Of a stretch of 40,445 nt of DNA, positions 24,378 through 31,138 are shown in pieces (within the stretch, counting starts at the first letter, position 1; every line of letters begins with the position of its first letter). The translations under genes were made by a program, and so were the position numbers. This DNA comes from Streptomyces sp. SID9727 (GTDB lineage: Bacteria; Actinomycetota; Actinomycetes; Streptomycetales; Streptomycetaceae), in contig NZ_JAAGNI010000480.1 of assembly GCF_010550605.1 (NCBI RefSeq), positions 1 through 40,445 on the forward strand, written 5' to 3'. The notes under the pieces are model-generated. The model worked only from the letters and a program-made list of their open reading frames with translations. It did not search any database and had not been told where the DNA came from.

Positions 24378-25102
24378 GCGATCTCCCGGCCCTTCGCGAG
24401 GTCGTCGTGGTTGTCGATCTCGACCCAGCTCACGTCACCGATGGGGGCGACGTCCACGGTGAAGCCGCGGTTGACGAGCTCCTGGTAGCCGTCCTCGTAG
24501 TAGAGGTCCGGGTCGCGCTCGAAGGTGGCCTTCAGCGCGTCGGCCAGCTCCTCGGCCGCCTCGGCCTCGATGAGGGTGAGGCCGATGTACTCACCGGTGG
24601 CCTCGGCCGGGTCCATCAGCTTGGTGATCCGCCGGACGCCCCTGCCGTCCTCCACGACGACCTTCATCTCCTCGTCGGCGAGGGACTTCACCGTGTCGAG
24701 GGCGAGGATGATCTTCTTGCCGTCGCCGCGGGCGGCCAGCAGCGTCTTCTCGACGGAGACCGGGTGCACGGTGTCGCCGTTGGCGAGAAGCACGCCGCGC
24801 TTCAGCACGTCACGGGCGCACCACAGGGAGTAGGCGTTGTTCCACTCCTCGGCCTTGTCGTTGTCCACAAGGGTCAGCTTCAGGCCGTAGGCGGCCTCCA
24901 GCTCCTCCTTGCGGGCGTAGACGGCCTCCTTGCGGTAGCCGACGACGATCGCGGCCTCGGTGAGCCCGATCTCGGCGAAGTTGGCCAGCGTGAGGTCGAG
25001 GATCGTCTTCTCGCCGTCCACCGGCACGAGCGCCTTGGGCAGCGTGTCGGTGTAGGGGCGCAGGCGCCGTCCTGCGCCGGCTGCCAGTACGAGGCCGATC
25101 AT
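24365..25102 (-). CDS. Nucleotidyltransferase (LicC / inositol-1-phosphate cytidylyltransferase-like)
   Basis: A 245-residue NTP transferase. The signature is LVLAAGAGRRLRPYTDTLPKALVPV (residues 4-28); VVGYRKEAV and LLANGDTVHPV carry the conserved substrate and metal (GD) positions; VEIDNHDDL ends the domain and matches the phosphocholine cytidylyltransferase group. It should activate a phosphorylated alcohol as its CDP (or UDP) derivative; the substrate is not set by sequence. Two CDP-alcohol transferases and the glycerol-1-phosphate-dehydrogenase-like gene in the same run favour a CDP-polyol. AAGGAG stands seven bases before ATG 25102, which also overlaps the upstream stop (ATGA). Confidence 0.86.
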   Translation of the reverse strand: MIGLVLAAGAGRRLRPYTDTLPKALVPVDGEKTILDLTLANFAEIGLTEAAIVVGYRKEAVYARKEELEAAYGLKLTLVDNDKAEEWNNAYSLWCARDVLKRGVLLANGDTVHPVSVEKTLLAARGDGKKIILALDTVKSLADEEMKVVVEDGRGVRRITKLMDPAEATGEYIGLTLIEAEAAEELADALKATFERDPDLYYEDGYQELVNRGFTVDVAPIGDVSWVEIDNHDDLAKGREIACRY

Positions 25103-26922
25103 GCGGGTTCTCCTTCGTCGTGAACGGCGGGCGCCCCGGAGGACACCCAGAAGCGGATGGACTCCACCAGCACGATCACTGCCACGGCCACGGCGAGCGC
25201 GGTGAGCGCCGTGGTGAAACCGGAGGCTCCGGTGAGTGCGGCGGCGAGCACGGCCACGACCAGGGTCCGGCCCTCGTGTCCGCCGATCGTGCGCACCAGC
25301 CACTGGGGCGGGGCGCCGGTGCCGCCTCGGATGCGGTACACCGTGTCGTAGTGATGGTAGGCGACCGCCGAGACCAGTCCGAAGGCCGCGGGGAGCGCCC
25401 CGTCGATGTCGCTTCGGGCGGCCAGGATCAGGACCGTGCAGTACTCGGCGGCCCGGAAGACCGGGGGCACGAGCCAGTCGAGGGCGCCCTTGAGGGGGCG
25501 GGCCACGGCTATGCCGGAGCAGATGGCGTAGAACGCGGCGGCGATGACCGTCTGGCGGCTGCCGAAGGGCTGCTGGAGCGCGGCGGCGATCAGCGCGCCG
25601 GTGCCGACGAGGGCCACCACGGGGGCGGTCCAGGCGCCGCCGATCCTGGGCCCCCGGGCGGCGATCAGCTGGGCGATCGGGCCGGAGTCCGCGAGGTCGG
25701 CGAGGGCCTGGGCGGCGCGGTCGGTGCGTCGGGCCTTGCGGGTCAGGGAGCGCAGGAGACGGCCCGCGGTGGTGTAGCAGGCGGCGAATGCGCAGCCGAT
25801 GAGCAGGGCGTAGAAGACGACGCGCGGGGTGGTGACGGCGGTGAGCACGGCGATCATCGCCCAGCGCTCGCCGATCGGGAGCACGATCATGCGCCGCAGC
25901 CAGACCGTCCAGCCGACGCTGTCGAGCTTGTCGGAGAGGGCGGCCGTGGGGCTGCTGTTCGCCACCGCGTCGTGGTTGGCCTCGTTGAACGAGAAGTCGA
26001 TGATGTGGCGGCAGGACTGGAGGACCATCGCGCCGAGCGCCAGCGCCCAGACGTCGTCGCCGTTGCGGGCGGCGCCGAGGGCGAGGCCCGCGTAGTAGGC
26101 GTACTCCTTGGCGCGGTCGAAGGTGGCGTCCAGCCAGGCGCCCATCGTGGAGTACTGGAGCGAGTAGCGGGCGAGCTGCCCGTCGGTGCAGTCCAGTACG
26201 AAGGAGAACAGGAGCAGGAGGCCCGCCGCGACGTACCCGCCCCGGGTGCCGGTGGCCGCACAGCCGGCCGCTATCAGCGCGGTCAGCAGGGAGGCGGTGG
26301 TGACCTGGTTCGGGGTGAGTCCCCGGCGCGCGCACCAGCGGGCGATGTAGCGCGAGTACGGGCTGATGAAGTGGGTGGTGAAGAAGCCGTCGCGGGCCTT
26401 CACCGCGCTGCGCAGCCGGACCGCTTCGTCGTCCACGGCCTCGACGTCCGACCGGGCGGCGGCGCGGCCGGTCTCGTCGGTGGGCACGGTGGCGACGAGT
26501 GAGCCCAGCTCGGGGCGCTGCACCTGGGTGCCCCCGGCCTCCATGGCCGCCGCGAGCCTGCCGGGCACCGTGCGGTCGGTGACCGTGGCGGTGCCGCCCG
26601 CGGGCACTCCGGCGCCGACCGCGTCGGTGGTGGCGCGCAAGGCTCCGAGCAGGGCGGGGCGTGCCTCGGCCTGTGCGGTGAGGGCGCCGGGCACGGTCGC
26701 CGCGGGGAAGCGGGGGTCGGTCAGCGCGAGCCGCAGGGCGTGGCGGTGGCCGACGAAGCGGGGGTCGACCAGGGCTACGCGGTGGGCCGCCGGGACGGCG
26801 GCCAGCAGGGTGGCCGCTTCGGTGACGTCGGCGGCTGCCCGAACGTCGAAGCCCAGCGACCGCAGATCGTCCTCCAGTGACGATCCGGGCAGCGGAGCAC
26901 CTGTGAGAATGGCGGTCGACAG
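25099..26922 (-). CDS. DUF5941-type CDP-alcohol phosphotransferase with N-terminal extension
   Basis: A 607-residue fusion. Residues 1-160 are a soluble Ala-rich domain I cannot assign (repeated ...DPRF... blocks at 53-56 and 69-72). From about 175 a CDP-alcohol phosphotransferase domain follows, with a complete motif: D244, D247-G248, A251-R252, G261, D265, D269; it resembles the synthase domain of bacterial/archaeal di-myo-inositol-phosphate enzymes. Many hydrophobic segments follow (about 270-600), ending VHDEGEPA. No ATG, GTG or TTG lies between the upstream in-frame stop (26929-26931) and residue 77; CTG 26922, nine bases after AAGGAG (26932-26937), is the best start. If that is wrong, translation would begin at GTG 26694 and cut the N-domain in half. 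It leads the envelope-like operon. Confidence 0.8.
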   Translation of the reverse strand: MSTAILTGAPLPGSSLEDDLRSLGFDVRAAADVTEAATLLAAVPAAHRVALVDPRFVGHRHALRLALTDPRFPAATVPGALTAQAEARPALLGALRATTDAVGAGVPAGGTATVTDRTVPGRLAAAMEAGGTQVQRPELGSLVATVPTDETGRAAARSDVEAVDDEAVRLRSAVKARDGFFTTHFISPYSRYIARWCARRGLTPNQVTTASLLTALIAAGCAATGTRGGYVAAGLLLLFSFVLDCTDGQLARYSLQYSTMGAWLDATFDRAKEYAYYAGLALGAARNGDDVWALALGAMVLQSCRHIIDFSFNEANHDAVANSSPTAALSDKLDSVGWTVWLRRMIVLPIGERWAMIAVLTAVTTPRVVFYALLIGCAFAACYTTAGRLLRSLTRKARRTDRAAQALADLADSGPIAQLIAARGPRIGGAWTAPVVALVGTGALIAAALQQPFGSRQTVIAAAFYAICSGIAVARPLKGALDWLVPPVFRAAEYCTVLILAARSDIDGALPAAFGLVSAVAYHHYDTVYRIRGGTGAPPQWLVRTIGGHEGRTLVVAVLAAALTGASGFTTALTALAVAVAVIVLVESIRFWVSSGAPAVHDEGEPA

Positions 26923-27286
26923 ACGAACTCACTCCTTGGGTGCTGACACGGATCGGCACGCGACAGTGCGGCCAGAAGCGGCCGGCGGCATGTCGGCAGA
27001 GGCTATCGGATGAACGGAAGCGCGAGTTCACCGCCCGTTCGTGCTCCGTTCCGGGCGGGGCCGGTCCCCGCGCTCCGCCCGCGATCATCATCGTCGATGG
27101 CCGCCCCGCCTGACAAAACCGGGCGCCTGCGTACCGCGCCAGGGCTCTGACCTGCGTGCGTTTACGCAGGTCAGAGCCAATGACAACGGTGTTCAGTGCC
27201 GTGTTGCCCGATACCCCCCACCCGTAGTTGACTGGCAGGGCCCGGGCCGGACGCCCGGGTCCGCGAGACGACCGGGAGGCGTCCCC
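26923..27286. other. Gene-free divergent region, DUF5941 operon versus cation transporter
   Basis: Both promoters must lie here. The main feature is the 15-bp-arm hairpin at 27143-27178. On the minus strand GGGTAT occurs near 27220-27215, which would fit a SigB-type -10, but I see no matching GTTT-like -35. TTGACT (27228-27233) on the plus strand could be a -35 for the transporter, 54 bases before its ATG, without a clear -10. No reading frame is convincing. Confidence 0.45.
27143..27178. repeat. 15-bp perfect inverted repeat in a divergent promoter region
   Basis: GGCTCTGACCTGCGT (27143-27157) and ACGCAGGTCAGAGCC (27164-27178) are exact reverse complements with six bases between. It lies 109 bases upstream of the transporter ATG and 221 bases from the opposite start. 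A normal gene-end terminator is not expected between divergent genes, so it may close a small transcript, form an mRNA leader structure, or bind a protein. I have an impression of having seen very similar hairpins elsewhere in Streptomyces, which would favour a mobile or common terminator element. Confidence 0.7.
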
Positions 27287-28225
27287 ATGGGGGCAGGGCA
27301 CGATCACGGACACGCGCACGGGCCGGCCCTCACCGGCACGGCCGCCGCCGCGCACAGAGGGCGGCTGCGCATCGCGCTCTGCATCACCCTGGCCGTGACG
27401 GTCATGGAGATCGTCGGCGGTGTGCTGTCAGGCTCCCTGGCGCTGATCGCCGACGCGGCCCACATGGCGACCGACGCCCTGGGGCTGGGGCTGGCGCTGC
27501 TGGCGATCCATTTCGCCAACCGGCCGGCCGGCCCGAACCGCACCTTCGGCTACGCCCGGGCGGAGATCCTGGCCGCCCTGGCCAACTGCTGCCTGCTGCT
27601 CGGGGTGGGCGGCTATCTGCTCTTCGAGGCCGTGGAGCGCTTCATCGACCCGGCGGAGACCCGGGGCGGGCTCACGATCGCCTTCGCCCTGGTGGGTCTC
27701 GTCGCGAACGCGGTGTCGCTGTCGCTGCTGACGCGCGGGCAGCAGGACAGCCTCAATGTGCGCGGCGCCTATCTGGAGGTGCTGGCGGACACGCTGGGTT
27801 CGGTGACCGTGCTGATCTCGGCGGGCGTCGTCATGGCGACCGGGTGGCAGGCCGCGGACCCCATCGCCTCGCTGGTCATCGGGCTCATGATCGTCCCGCG
27901 TACGGTGCGGCTGCTGCGCGAGACGCTGAACGTGCTCCTGGAGGCGGCGCCCCCGGGCGTCGACATGGGCGAGGTACGCGACCACATCACGGCGCTGCCC
28001 GGCGTGCTGGACGTGCACGATCTGCACGCCTGGACCATCACCTCCGGGATGCCGGTGCTCTCGGCGCATGTAGTGGTGCAGCAGGACCTGCTCGACTCGA
28101 TCGGCCACGAGAAGCTGCTGCACGAGCTCCAGGGCTGCCTCGGCGACCACTTCGACGTGGAGCACTGCACCTTCCAGCTGGAGCCCAGCGGGCACGCGGA
28201 GCACGAGGCGAGGCTCTGCCGCTGA
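27287..28225 (+). CDS. Cation diffusion facilitator (CzcD/ZitB-like)
   Basis: A 312-residue proton-driven metal exporter of the CDF family. A short His-rich N-terminus (GHDHGHAHG) precedes six helices at about 28-48, 52-75, 92-112, 125-145, 165-185 and 190-207. TM2 has ADAAHMATDA (HxxxD site); TM5 has EVLADTLGS, with Glu in the place of the more common His, which may alter metal choice. The C-terminal 95 residues are the ferredoxin-like cytoplasmic domain (VRDHITALPGVLDVHDLHAW). GGGAGG stands seven bases before ATG 27287. Zinc, cobalt or cadmium are likely; metal regulation cannot be seen. Confidence 0.9.
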   Translation: MGAGHDHGHAHGPALTGTAAAAHRGRLRIALCITLAVTVMEIVGGVLSGSLALIADAAHMATDALGLGLALLAIHFANRPAGPNRTFGYARAEILAALANCCLLLGVGGYLLFEAVERFIDPAETRGGLTIAFALVGLVANAVSLSLLTRGQQDSLNVRGAYLEVLADTLGSVTVLISAGVVMATGWQAADPIASLVIGLMIVPRTVRLLRETLNVLLEAAPPGVDMGEVRDHITALPGVLDVHDLHAWTITSGMPVLSAHVVVQQDLLDSIGHEKLLHELQGCLGDHFDVEHCTFQLEPSGHAEHEARLCR

Positions 28226-28382
28226 GCACCGGTCCGGCGCGGCCCGAGGTGTAGGGTTTCGCGGACGTGTGCGGGCGGACATGCCAGGCCCTCGAGTACG
28301 GACAAGCTGCTTTTGTACGGCAGACTTGAGCAGACTCGACGGGACCGGCTGCACGGGGCCGGGACCACAGCGAAGGATGGGT

Positions 28383-28976
28383 ATGCCGACCACACCAGTC
28401 ACCGCGGCGAACACCTCGTCGAACGGCACAGCGGAAGCGATCATGCTCGAACTGGTCGACGAGAACGGCACCACCATCGGCACGGCGGAGAAGCTCTCCG
28501 CCCATCAGGCACCCGGCCGGCTGCACCGCGCGTTCTCCGTGTTCCTCTTCGACGAGCAGGGCCGGCTGCTGCTCCAGCAGCGCGCCCTGGGCAAGTACCA
28601 CTCCCCCGGCGTCTGGTCCAACACGTGCTGCGGCCACCCCTACCCGGGAGAGGCGCCGTTCGCCGCCGCCGCCCGGCGTACGCACGAGGAGCTGGGGATC
28701 TCGCCCTCGCTGCTGGCCGAGGCGGGCACCGTCCGCTACAACCACCCGGACCCGGCGTCGGGCCTGGTGGAGCAGGAGTTCAACCACCTCTTCGTGGGGC
28801 TCGCGCAGACGCGGCTGCGGCCCGATCCGGAGGAGGTCGGCGGGACGGCCTTCGTGACGGCGGCGGAGCTGGCGGAGCGGCACGGGCGTGAGCCGTTCTC
28901 CGCGTGGTTCATGACCGTGCTGGACGCCGCGCGTCCGGCGATCCGCGAGCTGACCGGGGACGGCGCCGGCTGGTAG
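28383..28976 (+). CDS. idi: Isopentenyl-diphosphate delta-isomerase, type I
   Basis: A 197-residue Nudix-fold enzyme interconverting IPP and DMAPP. The metal and catalytic groups are visible: SAHQAPGRLHRAFSVFLF, SNTCCGHP (catalytic Cys at 83, following the family's N-x-x-C-G-H-P), the Nudix-like RRTHEELG and VEQEFNHLF (catalytic Glu). GAAGGA stands five bases before ATG 28383; the ATG at 28377 sits inside the ribosome binding site, and an upstream in-frame extension is Arg/Gly rich and unlike the family. The gene lies beyond the envelope-like operon from the hopanoid cluster; it balances the C5 pool that dxs and the prenyl synthase use. Confidence 0.93.
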   Translation: MPTTPVTAANTSSNGTAEAIMLELVDENGTTIGTAEKLSAHQAPGRLHRAFSVFLFDEQGRLLLQQRALGKYHSPGVWSNTCCGHPYPGEAPFAAAARRTHEELGISPSLLAEAGTVRYNHPDPASGLVEQEFNHLFVGLAQTRLRPDPEEVGGTAFVTAAELAERHGREPFSAWFMTVLDAARPAIRELTGDGAGW

Positions 28977-28989
28977 GTCCGCGGAGCGG

Positions 28990-29445
28990 TCAGAGGGCGG
29001 TGCTCAGCGGCAGGGCCGCCCAGATGACCTTGCCGCCGCCCGCGGTGTGCTCGACGTCGCAGGTGCCGCCCGCCTCCCGGGTGATCTCGCGGACCAGCAG
29101 CAGCCCCCGGCCGCCGGTCTGCGCGTAGTCGGTCTCCAGCGCGGTCGGGCGGTACGGGTGGTTGTCCTCGACGGACACCCTGACCCAGTCCGCGCCCACG
29201 GCGACCTCCACGGCGAGCTCGGGTGAGAGCAGCGCCGCGTGCTTGACGGCGTTGGTGACCAGCTCGGAGACGATGAGCAGCAGGCCCTGGGTGATGTCGT
29301 CCTCGATCGGCACGTTCTGGCGCTTCAGCAGATCACGCACGGCGTGCCGGGCCCGGGGTACGGAGACGTCCGAGGCCGGGGCGGTGAACCGCCAGACCCC
29401 TTCGTACGGCACGGGCCGGGCGGGGACACTCCCGCGGCTCTCCAT
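28990..29445 (-). CDS. ATP-binding protein of the RsbW/anti-sigma kinase type
   Basis: A 151-residue GHKL-fold ATPase. The N-box is VSELVTNAVKHA, the G1 region is SVEDNHPY, and the G2 lid is TGGRGLLLVREI. It is of the class of single-domain kinases common in Streptomyces that act as anti-sigma factors or partner kinases; no sigma factor or anti-anti-sigma gene lies nearby, so its partner is elsewhere. It ends 13 bases from the convergent idi stop. ATG 29445 is used; GTG 29466 seven codons earlier is possible, and neither has a strong ribosome binding site. Confidence 0.85.
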   Translation of the reverse strand: MESRGSVPARPVPYEGVWRFTAPASDVSVPRARHAVRDLLKRQNVPIEDDITQGLLLIVSELVTNAVKHAALLSPELAVEVAVGADWVRVSVEDNHPYRPTALETDYAQTGGRGLLLVREITREAGGTCDVEHTAGGGKVIWAALPLSTAL

Positions 29446-29532
29446 AGTCCGGCACCCGCTCTCCACTCGTAGGGACTTCACATCGAGTACAGGGTGGCGG
29501 GCGCGGTTGCTTCGGCCTGTGCTACTGAACAC

Positions 29533-29562
29533 AAGTCGAGCCCTATTGACCGAACTCGACTT
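29533..29562. promoter_or_regulatory. Inverted repeat upstream of the RsbW-like gene
   Basis: AAGTCGAG (29533-29540) and CTCGACTT (29555-29562) are exact reverse complements, 14 bases apart. Half-site centres are 22 bases apart, about two helical turns, which suits a dimeric regulator. It lies 88 bases before the RsbW-like ATG, on the side of its promoter. Confidence 0.4.
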
Positions 29563-29712
29563 CAATCGCGCACATGTGTCGGTTTTCAGACCGCTTCTGC
29601 CCGTCCTGGGTGAGCGGGTCCGTCTTCGTGTCCGGACCGTCCACCCGGGGCCGGCTCTTCGTGCGTGACCGTCGCGCGCCCCCTTGCTGCTCGTAGGTTC
29701 GGACACCACGGA

Positions 29713-29718
29713 TAGCAT
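29713..29718 (+). promoter_or_regulatory. Possible leaderless -10 (TAGCAT) for the crotonase gene
   Basis: TAGCAT ends six bases before ATG 29725 and no ribosome binding site stands before that ATG. In Streptomyces such an arrangement often means that transcription begins at the A of the start codon. I cannot place a good -35. Confidence 0.4.
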
Positions 29719-29724
29719 CCGGCC

Positions 29725-30486
29725 ATGGACCGTACGGAACCCCGGGTGGAGCACACCGTCGCCGACGGTGTCGCCACCGTCGTCATCAGCAACCCCGCCA
29801 AACGCAACGCGATGACGGCCGCCATGTGGGAGGCGCTGCCGGTCCTGCTCGACAAGCTGGCCGCCGACCCTTCCGTGGGGGCCCTGGTCCTCAGAGGCGC
29901 GGGCGACACCTTCTGCGCGGGCGCCGACATCTCCTCGCTCCGGGACCCGGGGAGCGATCCGCAGAAGCTGGCCGTCGCGGCCGAGGAGGCGCTGGCCGCG
30001 TTTCCGCTGCCGACCCTCGCGGCGGTGCGCGGCCACTGCGTGGGCGGCGGGAGCCAGCTGGCCGCCGCCTGCGATCTGCGCTTCGCGGCCGAGGGCGCCC
30101 TGTTCGGAGTCACCCCGGCCAAGCTGGGCATCGTCTACCCCGCGTCGTCCACCCGCCGCCTGGTCGCCCTCACGGGGCCCGCGACGGCCAAGCACCTGCT
30201 GTTCTCCGGTGAGCTGATCGACACGGAGCGGGCGTTGCGGACGGGCCTGGTGGACGAGGTGCTCCCGGCCGACGGGCTGGACGAGCGGGTCGCCGCCTAC
30301 GTACGCACCCTGGTGTCCCGGTCCCGGCTGACCCAGGCCGCCGCAAAGGAGTTCGCGGCCGGGCGCGAGGACCGGGACGAGCACTGGGCCGGGCAGGCGC
30401 GGGGCTGCGGCGACACCGCGGAGGGGGTCGCCGCCTTCCTGGAACGCCGCACGCCCCGCTTCGGCTGGGCGCCTACCGCAGGATGA
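29725..30486 (+). CDS. Enoyl-CoA hydratase/isomerase-family (crotonase) protein without hydratase glutamates
   Basis: A 253-residue crotonase-fold protein. The oxyanion-hole blocks GAGDTFCAGADI and VRGHCVGGGSQLA are present, so it should bind an acyl-CoA. However, the first hydratase Glu (normally GGGxEL) is Gln in GGGSQL, and the second (normally PExxLG) is Ala in TPAKLG. Classical water addition is therefore not expected; an isomerase, decarboxylase, thioesterase-like or hydrolase role is more likely. The C-terminal helix of the fold (SRSRLTQAAAKEF) is complete. Start as discussed with the leaderless -10. Its end overlaps the convergent DJ-1 gene by 14 bases. No linked acyl-CoA gene lies nearby. 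Confidence 0.85.
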   Translation: MDRTEPRVEHTVADGVATVVISNPAKRNAMTAAMWEALPVLLDKLAADPSVGALVLRGAGDTFCAGADISSLRDPGSDPQKLAVAAEEALAAFPLPTLAAVRGHCVGGGSQLAAACDLRFAAEGALFGVTPAKLGIVYPASSTRRLVALTGPATAKHLLFSGELIDTERALRTGLVDEVLPADGLDERVAAYVRTLVSRSRLTQAAAKEFAAGREDRDEHWAGQARGCGDTAEGVAAFLERRTPRFGWAPTAG

Positions 30487-31108
30487 AGCGGCTCCGGCCC
30501 CGCCACTCCTCGACGAGGTCGGCCGGAGCCTTGTCCGGCGACCCGGCGTCGTAGGGCGGCTGGGGGTCGTACTCCGTCAGCAGCTGTACGGCCTGGGCGG
30601 TGCGGTCGCCGGCGATGCGGCCGAGGAGGGTGAGGCCCATGTCGATGCCGGACGAGACCCCGGCGGCGGTGACGTACTTGCCGTCGAGGACCACGCGCTC
30701 GCCGGTGGGCTCGGCGCCGTGGTCCCTGAGCTGGTCGAGCGCCAGCCAGTGCGAGGTCGCGCGCCGTCCCTTTAGGAGTCCCGCGGCTGCCAGCAGCAGC
30801 GATCCGCTGCACACGGAAGTCGTCCAGGTGGTGGTCTCGTCCACGCGGCGCAGCCAGCCGAGCAGGTTCTCGTTCTCCATCTGGTGGTGCTGCCCCGGGC
30901 CGCCGGGGACGATCACCAGGTCGGGGGCGGGGGTCTCCTCGAAGGTGCGGTGGGCGACCAGTTCGAGCGTGCCGCTGTCGTTGCGTACCGCGCCCGCCCG
31001 TTCGGCGACGAAGACCGTCTCGGCGCCGGGGGCGCGGGACAGGATCTCGTAGGGGCCGACGGCGTCCAGCGCGGTGAAGCGGTCGAAGAGGGCGATGGCG
31101 ATCTGCAT
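30473..31108 (-). CDS. DJ-1/PfpI-family protein (isonitrile-hydratase-like)
   Basis: A 211-residue single-domain protein of the DJ-1 class. The nucleophile elbow is SVCSGSLLLAAAG with Cys100; the helper D15 lies in FDRFTALDAVGPYE and ATSHW follows. This set resembles Pseudomonas isonitrile hydratase InhA, which has Cys followed by Thr; here Ser follows. Glyoxalase III or another small-molecule hydratase is possible. AGGGAG stands before ATG 31108. It lies 30 bases downstream of the GlxA-type regulator and is probably its co-transcribed partner or target. Both are minus-strand. Confidence 0.85.
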   Translation of the reverse strand: MQIAIALFDRFTALDAVGPYEILSRAPGAETVFVAERAGAVRNDSGTLELVAHRTFEETPAPDLVIVPGGPGQHHQMENENLLGWLRRVDETTTWTTSVCSGSLLLAAAGLLKGRRATSHWLALDQLRDHGAEPTGERVVLDGKYVTAAGVSSGIDMGLTLLGRIAGDRTAQAVQLLTEYDPQPPYDAGSPDKAPADLVEEWRGRSRFILR

Positions 31109-31138
31109 GGGGTTGCTCCCTGTCTGTCGTACGGGTGG

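Noticed and set aside
26694..26922. Frameshift or truncation at the start of the DUF5941 gene
   Set aside because: The frame stays open with normal codon use up to a CTG placed behind a perfect AAGGAG, so a rare start explains it without an error.
27143..27178. tRNA fragment or attachment site
   Set aside because: Only a single stem is present; no acceptor, anticodon or T-arm pattern and no integrase nearby.
24365..27355. One very long minus-strand frame over the nucleotidyltransferase and the DUF5941 gene
   Set aside because: Its upstream part lies out of frame with the DUF5941 protein and reads as Arg/Gly/Pro-rich text without domains; only the 245 residues from ATG 25102 form a protein.
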